Positions 54,018-62,639 of a DNA stretch of 64,000 bases are shown here, piece by piece (positions within the stretch are counted from its first letter, which is position 1; every line of letters begins with the position of its first letter). Origin of the DNA: CAZSMK01 sp964608095. Its GTDB lineage: Bacteria > Sumerlaeota > Sumerlaeia > MWCT01 > JAGHBZ01. The DNA is taken from the NCBI GenBank assembly GCA_964608095.1, contig CAZSMK010000068.1:62001-126000 (forward strand). The letters are read 5' to 3'. The notes under the pieces are model-generated. The model was not told the origin of the DNA. It saw nothing but the letters and a program-made list of their open reading frames with translations, and searched no databases. A program made the position numbers and the translations under genes.

Positions 54018-54806
54018 ATGAGGAGATTACAAACTCGCGCTATAACTATAATAGGAATTCTATTGGGTTTTTTGTTTCTTTTAATATCTTGTTACGATCG
54101 GTCATCCGATCAATCGAAACCTCAAGAACAAAAATCCGCGGTTAAACAAGATTCGCGCACGCAAAAAATAACGTCTCAAGCAACTCCCGTGGCAACACAA
54201 CCCGGAAACGCATCCGCCGCCGGCAGGTTCTATGATACAACTAAAAACGAGTGGCGTTCCATCACAAAACAAACGAACCAACAGTCGGAAAGCTCGTACT
54301 GTGGTACGGTTCTCACCAATACCGTGTGGCTCGATGACGGAACACGCCTTGTCAGGTACACCCTCGAGCAATTCTCCAACAAGTCAGGCATTACGATTAA
54401 GGGGTCGGTCGTCTTTGTGGTAAGTATCGACAAGAATGGCGCTGTTTCTTCGATCTCTTCACCTGAGGCGTTTGTCACCGGACTTGGATTGCATGGTTTT
54501 ACGAACTGCACCGGTGAACAGGTTTTCGAATATGAGACTGCTTCAGGCGAAATTGCAAAAGTTCGCGGCATAACTTTTCTCGGTATTCGACGGGATAGCC
54601 CTCGCGTATATGACATTGCCTTCGTGGCAAGAAAAACGGAGCAAAAACCTCCATCAGTCTTGAAAGAGAAAGAGCGTCTGTTGAAGCTCAACCCTGACAG
54701 CGTCTTTTCACAATCCGATTTCCTTTCACGGTTTTCTGAAAATCTACTCTGGTTTGGTAAACTGAAGACTCTTTCCGACAACTCTTTCCAAATCATCACC
54801 TGGTGA
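54018..54806 (+). CDS. Lipoprotein of unknown function
   Basis: The 262-residue protein has a hydrophobic signal segment ending in the lipobox LLISC, then a Ser/Gln/Thr-rich linker up to about residue 70 and a beta-rich domain of about 180 residues with two cysteines (YCGTV, FTNCTGEQ) that may pair. I recognise no family. AAAGGAA lies 8 bases before the ATG at 54018; upstream residues in the same frame lack a good site. It is convergent with hsp20. Confidence 0.7.
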   Translation: MRRLQTRAITIIGILLGFLFLLISCYDRSSDQSKPQEQKSAVKQDSRTQKITSQATPVATQPGNASAAGRFYDTTKNEWRSITKQTNQQSESSYCGTVLTNTVWLDDGTRLVRYTLEQFSNKSGITIKGSVVFVVSIDKNGAVSSISSPEAFVTGLGLHGFTNCTGEQVFEYETASGEIAKVRGITFLGIRRDSPRVYDIAFVARKTEQKPPSVLKEKERLLKLNPDSVFSQSDFLSRFSENLLWFGKLKTLSDNSFQIITW

Positions 54807-54922
54807 CAAGCTACCCCCGGAACAAATTGTTCGCTTTCCGGATAGGATGTCAAGGGTATCTTTCTCATTCTGCGTTTCAAAATTTTTGTGAAGAACCGTG
54901 TTTTTTGCTCCGGGCTTGGGAT

Positions 54923-54956
54923 TAAAAAGAAAAAGGGGCGGCGTTGGCGCCGTCCC
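54923..54956 (-). terminator. Intrinsic terminator of hsp20
   Basis: GGGGCGGCG (54935-54943) and CGCCGTCCC (54948-54956) form a nine-pair stem with the loop TTGG and one G-T pair. Read on the minus strand it is followed by CCTTTTTCTTTTT, a good T-tract, 38 bases after the hsp20 stop. Confidence 0.88.
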
Positions 54957-54993
54957 TTAATTACCCGTAATTCTCAGAGATTTTGCTTACGCG

Positions 54994-55452
54994 TTATTTC
55001 TCTTCCTTGATGTCAATCGCAATCTGTTTGGGTTTTGCTGACTCGGCTATGGGTAGTTCGGCGTGTAACACGCCCTCTTTAAACGTTGCCTTCACTTTCT
55101 TCGAGTCTACCTCAACGTGCAGTTCAAATGTGCGCAAAAACTCACCACGTGCCCGCTCATAGCATTCGTAATCTTCTTCTTTTACTTCTTTCTTGCATTC
55201 TTTCTTCCCGCGAATCGTGACGACATTATCCTGTATGGTGAACTCGATATCTTTTTTGTCGACACCGGGAATCTCCGCTTCGAGGTAGTACACATCGCCT
55301 TTACGGTAAATATCAATCGGCGGTACCCATTTTCCTTCGCCCACCTTTCGCCCCAGCGAAAGATTAAAGAGGCGATTTATTTCCTTCTGCAAGTCGCTCA
55401 AGTCAGCAAGTGGTTCCCAATCTCGATACGGTCTCCATTTAATCAGAGCCAT
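54994..55452 (-). CDS. Small heat shock protein Hsp20
   Basis: The 152-residue alpha-crystallin-type chaperone binds unfolding proteins. The crystallin domain spans about 45-140 with DVYYLEAEIPGVDKKDIEF and the closing motif TFKEGVLHAELPI; the C-terminal tail holds a weak IxI-type sequence (QIAIDI). The ATG at 55452 is chosen, because the in-frame GTG three codons upstream lies in the Shine-Dalgarno sequence GGGGAGGTGA. A strong terminator follows. No CIRCE or HAIB operator is recognisable upstream. Confidence 0.95.
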   Translation of the reverse strand: MALIKWRPYRDWEPLADLSDLQKEINRLFNLSLGRKVGEGKWVPPIDIYRKGDVYYLEAEIPGVDKKDIEFTIQDNVVTIRGKKECKKEVKEEDYECYERARGEFLRTFELHVEVDSKKVKATFKEGVLHAELPIAESAKPKQIAIDIKEEK

Positions 55453-55689
55453 AGTGTTCACCTCCCCAAAAGTTTTCGTTCATTATCTATTTAAATAATA
55501 AGCATTAAGTATGCCAGTGAACAACAAACCGGAGGGTTTCGTAAGTCTTTTAAAATCAGTGCAACATAAAAACGCTGTGCTGGCAAAGGTTCTTCGTTTT
55601 TACTCATGAGTTTCATTGAGAAACACCTTGAAATTTTTTATGATAACCGTGTGTCAAAACGATACGTCCCGTGGTTACGCCTTCAACCC

Positions 55690-56838
55690 TTATCCCGCTG
55701 GTTCGGTATGCTTATCCAGTCCAAGTGTTTTCGAGTAAAGAATCTCGTACTGGCTGACGATTTTGTCCGGGCTAAAGGCACGAACTATTTTTTCCCGTGC
55801 CTTCTCTTTCATCGACTGATGAAGCGCCGGATTCTGAAGAACTTCGATTGCCTTTTGCGCCAGGGCTTCATAATCACCCACAGGAACAAGAACACCGTTA
55901 ACACCGTCGTCGATAACCTCGCAAAGACCGCCCACGCGCGTTCCGATAACGGGAACACCGCTGCTCATGGCTTCGGCCGGTGATAAGCCGAACGACTCCA
56001 CCTCGCTCGCCATGAGAAAAAGGTCTGCGTGCGGAAAGAATTTCTCGGGCTCATTGATTTTTCCAATAACATCGACTTTCCGAAAGACTCCTAATTCTTT
56101 CGCCAGTTGGACTGCATGTTCATGTTCGGGACCGTCGCCGATCAAAACCAGGCGGCACGCCACACGTTCTTGTATCAGAGCAAACGCCCTGATGATATCC
56201 TGCACGCGCTTGAGAGGGCGAAAATTCGATGCATGCATGAGGATTCGCTGATCCCTCTGCCAGAGCGCCGATTTCGTTCGTTCCTTTTCGCTTATGGGCT
56301 TGAACGCATCCACATCTATAAAGTTATAGATCACGTGCAAATCTTTTTCCGGGCGGATACAGTCCTTCGTTCTATCCTTTAACCAGTGTGATACACACGT
56401 AACCGCATCGGATTGTTCGATGGCGAGTTTTACCACCGGTTTATATGAAGGCATTTCACCGATCAACGTAATATCGGTCCCGTGTAGAGTAGTCACTATC
56501 TTAAAATCTTGTGCTATAATATGGCGGGCAAGAAGGGCGCTGATTGAATGCGGCACCGCGTAATGGACATGAACGATATCCAGATTTTCCTGAGTTACAA
56601 CTTCTGCAATCTTGGTCGCAAGCGTCAAGGTATAGGGCTGTGTGAGAAGCACGTGATACGTTGAGAGATCTACGGGATGGAACGATACGTTGCGCTGAAA
56701 CCCTTTTTCGAGCCTGAACGGCAGATCAAAACTCATGAAATGAACCACGTGTCCGCGCTCGGCGAGATGCATGCCCAGTTCCGCCGCAACCACTCCGCTT
56801 CCTCCATACGTTGGATAACACACCATGCCGATTCTCAT
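55690..56838 (-). CDS. bshA: BshA-type glycosyltransferase (N-acetylglucosaminyl L-malate synthase)
   Basis: The 382-residue GT4 enzyme joins GlcNAc from UDP-GlcNAc to L-malate, the first step of bacillithiol synthesis. Typical features are the N-terminal CYPTYGGSGVVAAELG, VHYAVPHSISA, HGTDITL and the donor-binding segment ASEVESFGLSPAEAMSSGVPVIG. BshB and BshC are not in the window, so the pathway cannot be confirmed. GGGAG lies only three bases before the ATG, a short spacing. Confidence 0.92.
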   Translation of the reverse strand: MRIGMVCYPTYGGSGVVAAELGMHLAERGHVVHFMSFDLPFRLEKGFQRNVSFHPVDLSTYHVLLTQPYTLTLATKIAEVVTQENLDIVHVHYAVPHSISALLARHIIAQDFKIVTTLHGTDITLIGEMPSYKPVVKLAIEQSDAVTCVSHWLKDRTKDCIRPEKDLHVIYNFIDVDAFKPISEKERTKSALWQRDQRILMHASNFRPLKRVQDIIRAFALIQERVACRLVLIGDGPEHEHAVQLAKELGVFRKVDVIGKINEPEKFFPHADLFLMASEVESFGLSPAEAMSSGVPVIGTRVGGLCEVIDDGVNGVLVPVGDYEALAQKAIEVLQNPALHQSMKEKAREKIVRAFSPDKIVSQYEILYSKTLGLDKHTEPAG

Positions 56839-56927
56839 TCATTCACTCCCACGAAGATTTTATAGAATGATTTTCGTGCAGCTTTTCTAAATACTATCAT
56901 TCTCCTTCACCGCCATCAACCGTTTTC

Positions 56928-59900
56928 TCACGGTGAAAGAACCGCCTCACCGAGCAGATTCGGGTCCTTTGTCAAGCCGATTCCCTGCATATATTCGATC
57001 CAGCCACGCGTCGAGTCGTTGTCCGTATCGTTTACTATCAACCCAAAACCAAATACCTCGCCGGGATAAGGCTTTCGATTCGCCGGGAGAATATCGCTCC
57101 AGGGAAAAGCAAGTTCATATATCATACCGTTTTGTGACGGTACAATCGCCACCTTTGCATTATCAAACCTCCCGACAGGCATTTCAAATGCAGAGAACCA
57201 ACGCCAGCCCGTACGTGTATCGTTGGAGAGCGCAAAACCAAATTCATGATGCCCTTTTCTGATGTCGTCGTGCTCCCTCATAAAATCAAGGGCGAACTGG
57301 ATACTATCGCCTTTCCAGATGTCGCCTCCCGTTTCCTTCTGCGTGAATACATCATCTATAACTTCAACACAAAGATACAAATTCTCGTCATCCCACTTGA
57401 TAAAGCCTGTAGCGCTGAGGTCTTCTTTGCCGCTCCAGTCGGGAATCATGTGGACGTCGGCACGTTTGTCCAGCCGAAAGCCGATTGCGTCCTTCCAGTC
57501 CTCTATACCGCCGTCGATAGAAACGGGAGAAACCGCACGTGTAGCCACGAGGAGGTTGAATCTCTTAATTATTTCCTGACGCCACCTGCCGGGCAACTCG
57601 ATATCGAAGGTAACGGCTATCACGTCGCCATCGTCACCTGGCGGGGCGTTCATGGTTGTCGTCCAGTACCCCGATGGTTCGATTTCGCCAAACGCGACCG
57701 GCTCGTGTTGCACTACCCATGCTTTCGGTTCTACTGGTACTATTCTGCCGGAATACGAATGCTCCTTTGAATTATTGTACACCTCGATGACAAGTTGCCA
57801 TTCATGTCCGCCTTCTTTGACCACTACCTGCGGTCGTGTTGTTACATCGAAAAGCTCACGAACATTAATCATTCCGCTCAATCGCCCCACTACCTCATCA
57901 TCATGAGAAATAAGCATCGGCATTTCATAGAGTCTCCGTGGGGTGGTCAAGGGAACTTTAAACGACGATCTAAGAGTATTCTTCCCTTTTTCAGGACTTC
58001 TTTCTTCGCGCTGCATTGCTATATCCGCTGGCAAAACAAATCGATAGGAGAGCCCGGTGTCAGCCGGCAGAGAAATCTCAAATGAACCGACATCGCCCGC
58101 AACAACATCAATGGAAGGATTTAGAACATTGAATGACGGCGTGCATAGTTCAAAGGTATCAAATGCTCCTTCAATGTATACAGGATAATCCGTTGCTGAT
58201 AAGGTGAAGACGCCCCTATACGGATGGAGGAGCGTTTCGTTACCATTCATGTCCGAGACGATAAGCGAAGGTACATCTGCTTTTATGCCTATATCTACAA
58301 TTCTCTTATCCGTCCAGAGGATGACGGTCTTTCTGCTGGTTTCCCGTGCGTTTCTAAAAATGTGCACAAACAAATTTTCGCTGGATTGTAGTGTCCGTTC
58401 GAATTCCATGCCATCAAGTTTGTGCGTCAACGTATTCACAGCGACAAAATTTTCTTTCGCCGCAAATGGCACAATTTCATCCTGCCAGCAGCGAACCAGT
58501 CCAAAGTTCATCTCGTTCTTTATGGGATGATTTCCGTCGTTCTGAAGATTATACCAGAAGATTTTTTGCGGAACGTTATTGACCAACGCTCCTACAAACA
58601 ATCTCACCAGGCACGCACCGCTCATCTTTTCGGTAACACCGTTACTCCACCGATGCGTAGGATAGCCGGTCTCCGAGATCCATACCGGCTTCTCTTTCCC
58701 ATCCTTGCTTGTTCTCGCCTGAAGTGTCTTCAGGATACTGAACACGTTCTCCTGTTCCGGCGTACGAGGATAGAAGTGTGGAATAATAGAAACCGCGTCC
58801 ATCGCCTCGAGCCCGCTGGCGTTATACACGCGCTCGAGCCACTCGAACCCATAACCGGCTACCGAGCCGCCTACTACAAAAGAGTCCGGATTGGTGCGTT
58901 TGATGTCTCGATATACTTTTTTCAACATCCGCGCATAGTCTTCAGGCGTGCGTCCCTGCCCCGGTCCAATGTTGTATTCATTCCAAACTTCGAAATAGTC
59001 AATCTGCCCCTTGAAATGCCGGATAAACGTCATGCAATAGCGGGAAAATGCGTCAAGACCTTCTTGTGTCACAGGCGGTTTTCCTTCTTCGTACAAAGGA
59101 TTGCCGTAATTCAAGGTCAACAACACCTCGAGCCCATGCTCGCGGGCTTTTTTCACGTACTGTTCCCACCACGGAAGAACCCGGATCTTTCCCCGAACCT
59201 GTTCTGCGAAACGCCATTCCATTTCGTCGCGTATCCACCGGAATCCCCCGAGCGCTGCAAGATAAAGATTCACGTCGATATCACCCTTGTTTTGACCGAA
59301 ATGAGTACATACGCCGAACAAGGGATTTCTCGTGGTCTGCAAGGTCGGAAACACCCGACTGTACGGTATCGTTTCCTTGTAAAAAAGGGCTCCAGCAGGA
59401 GAGTATACCTTTAGCGCCAACCAGAAACAGCCGTTATTCTTAACAGGAATTTGGAGGTGCTGCGATTCTTTCTTCCCGCCATCGACGTTCGTCTGTATTG
59501 ACCCATGGTGAAGGCGCCTTTCCTCGGTATCGCGTATCTCGTAATCCACTATCAACGTGCGCGTACCAGTACTCATATTATCCATTACGAGATTAAACTC
59601 AATTGGCTCATCAGTGGTAAAGATATTACCGACCTTTTCCGATTCGACACGACATACAAGCTGCGGCAAGGAATCCATTGGCGCCTCGACGGACAGCATA
59701 TCAACGTAAAAGGTGCCGGTCGTTTCTTTATCCTTCTGCGCGGGCTCGACATAGAATGAGTGAAACGACAACGGCGCCAAGGGAACGCCGTCAAAGTCGC
59801 CACCCCATGACTTGCTTGACGAAGCTAACGGTACCGAGCGCTCTTCCCATTGTGTCGTATCGAGTAACCCTGTGCGATACAGGTGGTACTCTTCGTGTGC

Positions 59901-60269
59901 ATCGAGAAAGAGTAGACCCACGGGATTCCCTGAACCGTCCCCTTTCAGCCAGAAACTCACCCGCTGTGCGTCTTTGGGAAGACGATGCATCTTGTGGTAT
60001 CCGATAAAGTTCCCCTCGATCTGCAATGGTAAAAAATGATACTCGAGTTTCAGGGCGCCCTCACCTGACCGACGAACGTCACCCGAAAAGGAAATCTCAG
60101 ACTTGTATCCTGCGAAGGTTCTGCGCACGTTCCAGCCGCGCACACTATCGAGCTCGTCAATTGTTACTCGAGATGTCTCGGTAAAGGCGGATCGCGCACG
60201 GACGTTCATCGCGGCAAAAACAATACTCAATCCGGCACACATAAGGAATATTCGCACGCTCATTTTCAT
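56928..60269 (-). CDS. Large secreted clan-A glycoside hydrolase-like protein with CBM9-like C-terminus
   Basis: The 1113-residue protein has a signal peptide (hydrophobic 5-20, cleavage near VRA|RS). Residues about 30-200 resemble a carbohydrate-binding beta-sandwich, 205-310 another beta domain, and 315-650 a TIM barrel like GH39/GH5 enzymes with acid/base E431 in FEVWNEYN and nucleophile E533 in WISETGY. Residues about 700-900 are further beta domains. The last 190 residues match a CBM9-like sugar-binding module (SIDGGIEDWKDA, SIQFALDF). The substrate is unknown but plant or algal polysaccharide fits. The start has only a weak Shine-Dalgarno site. It is 89 bases upstream of bshA on the same strand. 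Confidence 0.82.
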   Translation of the reverse strand: MKMSVRIFLMCAGLSIVFAAMNVRARSAFTETSRVTIDELDSVRGWNVRRTFAGYKSEISFSGDVRRSGEGALKLEYHFLPLQIEGNFIGYHKMHRLPKDAQRVSFWLKGDGSGNPVGLLFLDAHEEYHLYRTGLLDTTQWEERSVPLASSSKSWGGDFDGVPLAPLSFHSFYVEPAQKDKETTGTFYVDMLSVEAPMDSLPQLVCRVESEKVGNIFTTDEPIEFNLVMDNMSTGTRTLIVDYEIRDTEERRLHHGSIQTNVDGGKKESQHLQIPVKNNGCFWLALKVYSPAGALFYKETIPYSRVFPTLQTTRNPLFGVCTHFGQNKGDIDVNLYLAALGGFRWIRDEMEWRFAEQVRGKIRVLPWWEQYVKKAREHGLEVLLTLNYGNPLYEEGKPPVTQEGLDAFSRYCMTFIRHFKGQIDYFEVWNEYNIGPGQGRTPEDYARMLKKVYRDIKRTNPDSFVVGGSVAGYGFEWLERVYNASGLEAMDAVSIIPHFYPRTPEQENVFSILKTLQARTSKDGKEKPVWISETGYPTHRWSNGVTEKMSGACLVRLFVGALVNNVPQKIFWYNLQNDGNHPIKNEMNFGLVRCWQDEIVPFAAKENFVAVNTLTHKLDGMEFERTLQSSENLFVHIFRNARETSRKTVILWTDKRIVDIGIKADVPSLIVSDMNGNETLLHPYRGVFTLSATDYPVYIEGAFDTFELCTPSFNVLNPSIDVVAGDVGSFEISLPADTGLSYRFVLPADIAMQREERSPEKGKNTLRSSFKVPLTTPRRLYEMPMLISHDDEVVGRLSGMINVRELFDVTTRPQVVVKEGGHEWQLVIEVYNNSKEHSYSGRIVPVEPKAWVVQHEPVAFGEIEPSGYWTTTMNAPPGDDGDVIAVTFDIELPGRWRQEIIKRFNLLVATRAVSPVSIDGGIEDWKDAIGFRLDKRADVHMIPDWSGKEDLSATGFIKWDDENLYLCVEVIDDVFTQKETGGDIWKGDSIQFALDFMREHDDIRKGHHEFGFALSNDTRTGWRWFSAFEMPVGRFDNAKVAIVPSQNGMIYELAFPWSDILPANRKPYPGEVFGFGLIVNDTDNDSTRGWIEYMQGIGLTKDPNLLGEAVLSP

Positions 60270-60485
60270 ATACTTACATCCATCGTCTTCAAACGGAATT
60301 TTCTTGAAAAAAAGCCGCTCTAAAATGGATAAGCAGGGGGATTAGGGGTTAAGGATGCTGTCTATCAATTTACTCCGGACTGCAAAGTAAAACACCGAAT
60401 TGGTGGGCATATTCTTTACGTCACCCCGGCTCGCTCTGCCGTTTGAGTCCTTGCAGTCGTTGCAGTCGTTTATGTCCTTTATCCT
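60270..60485. other. Non-coding stretch with short tandem motif
   Basis: This is the first part of a 542-base gene-free interval. It contains a short tandem motif GCAGTCGTT (60453-60461 and 60462-60470). No reading frame with a ribosome-binding site is seen. Confidence 0.55.
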
Positions 60486-60504
60486 GGGGTCAAACCTCAT
60501 TTTC
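60486..60504 (-). repeat. Solo right-end remnant of the 16.4/17.6 kb interspersed repeat
   Basis: These 19 bases match the reverse complement of the right terminus of copy 1 (16531-16549) at 18 positions. On the minus strand they read as GAAAATGAGGTTTGACCCC. No left end or internal part of the element is nearby, so this is a decayed remnant or an independent terminus. Confidence 0.6.
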
Positions 60505-60555
60505 CCTAACCTTTCCGGTGCAAACGGTGTTCATTTGATTGGTGGTTGGATAAAA

Positions 60556-60752
60556 GTAGGATAAGCGTCCTCGCTTGTCTTCCTTATAGCGTAACACTTT
60601 TCGGCAATACTAAGCATTACGGCTGACAACCGAGACGGTTGTCCTGCGTATCTAATGTAGGATAAGCGTCCTCGCTTGTCTTCCTTATGTCGTAACAATT
60701 TTCGGGACTACTAATGACTTACGGCTGACAACCGAGACGGTCGTCCTACGTA
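60556..60752. repeat. Tandem pair of ~95-bp imperfect palindromic repeats
   Basis: Unit A is 60556-60650 and unit B is 60657-60752, separated by six bases. The first about 35 and last about 35 bases are almost identical between units, and the centre varies. Within each unit the left arm (GTAGGATAAGCGTCCTCG..) is an imperfect inverse of the right arm (CGAGACGG.TGTCCT.CGTA), so each can fold into one long hairpin. No transposase is adjacent. It is most likely a MITE- or REP-like family. Confidence 0.85.
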
Positions 60753-60811
60753 GTAATACCAAACTCTTAAAGAGTCGAGTTTTTGCAACTAAGCAAGGGA
60801 TTGATGTTATT

Positions 60812-62116
60812 TTACTTTGGTCGTTTGTCTATTACGCGCTTTGCTTTTCCCGTAAAGCGCTGAAGCGATTTCGGCTCAACCAGCTGCACCTTGCACTCGA
60901 TCCCCAGTTCCGCCTTCAGTTTGTAGCGAATCTCCTCTTCTTTGGATTTAAGGTGGCGCATCTCATCGTCAAAAATTTCTTCTGTAACCTCGACCTGAAC
61001 CTCAAGTGCGTCCAGGGCGCCATCTCTATAGACAATGATCTGGTAATGGGGCTCCGTATGCTCGACCTTGAGAAGCACGTCCTCGATCTGGGTGGGAAAT
61101 ACATTCACTCCCTTTATGATTAACATGTCGTCGGTTCTCCCTTTAACCTTCGCCATCCGGGCAGTCGTTCTGCCGCACCGACATGGTGAATAATCAATCA
61201 TCGAAAGGTCTCGGGTTCTGTAGCGGATAAGGGGAACCGCCTCACGGGTAAGTGCCGTAATAACAAGCTCACCGACTTCGCCCTCACCAAGGGGTTCCGT
61301 CGTTTCCGGATCGATGACTTCTACAATAAAATGGTCTTCGTTTATGTGTAAGCCGTTCCGTTCGAGACACTCGCCGGATACGCCCGGTCCCATCACCTCG
61401 CTCAATCCGTAGTTATCCGTTGCCTTGATGCCGAGGTGCGTGTCGATTTGTTTCTGGACGCTTTCCGTACATGGTTCGCCGCCGAAAAGTCCCCACTTGA
61501 GTGAACTTTTGCTCAGGTCGACGTTCATCTCTTTCGCGCTTTCCGCAAGATGAAGGGCATACGTAGGGGTGCCGACCAGCGTGGTCGTCTGGAAATCATC
61601 GATAAAGCGGATCTGGCGTTCCGTGCCACCGCTCGATATCGGGAGCACGGTGGCGCCGATTTTCTCGATCCCGAAATGCATACCGAATCCACCCGTAAAT
61701 AAGCCATAGCCGAAACATATCTGTGCAACATCTTGAGCGGTAACGCCGCCGGCGGCTGCCACGCGTGCACATAGTTCCGCCCAGGTGTCCAGATCGTTTC
61801 GCGTATATCCCACTATGGTCGATTTTCCCGTGGTGGTTCCCGATGAGCCGTGAACACGTACCACCTCACGCAACGGGACTGCAAACATGCCAATAGGATA
61901 ATTGTCCATGAAATCCTGTTTTGTCGTGAACGGAAGCAGCCGGAGATCGTCCAGGGTTTTAATATCGGTAGGCTTTATCCCCTTATCCCGCATCTTTTTC
62001 TCGTAATAAGGCAGCCGCTGATAGGCATATTTCAGAAGTTCCTCGAGGAGCGCCATTTGATGTGCGTGAATCTTCTTTCTCTCTGCAGATTCCCATTGTG
62101 GGTTCCAGATGTTCAC
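60812..62116 (-). CDS. paaK: Phenylacetate-CoA ligase
   Basis: The 434-residue adenylating enzyme activates phenylacetate or a related aryl acid to its CoA thioester. The AMP-binding signature is SSGTTTGKSTIVGYTRND, and YGLSEVMGPGVSGEC and YRTRDLS belong to the same fold. The start is GTG with GGAGGAAG upstream. An ACT-domain gene lies 75 bases upstream on the same strand, a common pairing in anaerobes that ferment aromatic amino acids. No indolepyruvate oxidoreductase is in the window. Confidence 0.95.
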   Translation of the reverse strand: MNIWNPQWESAERKKIHAHQMALLEELLKYAYQRLPYYEKKMRDKGIKPTDIKTLDDLRLLPFTTKQDFMDNYPIGMFAVPLREVVRVHGSSGTTTGKSTIVGYTRNDLDTWAELCARVAAAGGVTAQDVAQICFGYGLFTGGFGMHFGIEKIGATVLPISSGGTERQIRFIDDFQTTTLVGTPTYALHLAESAKEMNVDLSKSSLKWGLFGGEPCTESVQKQIDTHLGIKATDNYGLSEVMGPGVSGECLERNGLHINEDHFIVEVIDPETTEPLGEGEVGELVITALTREAVPLIRYRTRDLSMIDYSPCRCGRTTARMAKVKGRTDDMLIIKGVNVFPTQIEDVLLKVEHTEPHYQIIVYRDGALDALEVQVEVTEEIFDDEMRHLKSKEEEIRYKLKAELGIECKVQLVEPKSLQRFTGKAKRVIDKRPK

Positions 62117-62191
62117 CTGTCTTCCTCCTCTGGTAATAAGTTATCGTTTGTATCGCACCCGTTAGGTGTGTAAGGAGAGAGGGTCAGGGGA

Positions 62192-62611
62192 TTATCCCAT
62201 AAGGTCTCGTATACTCTTGATATCAATGCCGTTGTTCTGAAGCACCGCGCGGCCCTTCTCCGGATCGGAGAGGTTCAGAACGATAAGCGTGTTTGCAACC
62301 ACGTACAAATACTCCACATTAATGCCCTCGGAAGAAAGGAGCTGGAGAACTTCCCCCAGTCCACCCGGTCGATGGGGCACGTCCACACAGAGTACGTCGC
62401 TTTCCTTGACCGTAAATGTCGCCGTTTTCAAACACTCTCTGGCTTTGTCGACATCCTCCACAATAATCCGAAAAATGCCGTATCCTGCCGTATCGGCAAT
62501 GGAAAATCCGAGTATGTTGATCCCGTGTTCACCGAGCAAGGCACACACCTCTGCCAATCTACCTGCGCGATTCTCAATAAAGACCGATAATTGACGTACT
62601 CCCTTTTCCAT
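62192..62611 (-). CDS. Tandem ACT-domain protein
   Basis: The 139-residue protein has two ACT domains (about 5-66 and 72-137), with FIENRAGRLAEVCALLGEHGINILGFS and HRPGGLGEVLQLLSSEGINVEYLY. ACT pairs bind amino acids and regulate enzymes. Because it precedes paaK by 75 bases, it probably senses an aromatic amino acid or aryl acid for that pathway, as in other genomes. A direct effect on PaaK is not shown by the sequence. Confidence 0.92.
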   Translation of the reverse strand: MEKGVRQLSVFIENRAGRLAEVCALLGEHGINILGFSIADTAGYGIFRIIVEDVDKARECLKTATFTVKESDVLCVDVPHRPGGLGEVLQLLSSEGINVEYLYVVANTLIVLNLSDPEKGRAVLQNNGIDIKSIRDLMG

Positions 62612-62639
62612 GATTTTCTCTCCCAGAAAAAGTATGTTT

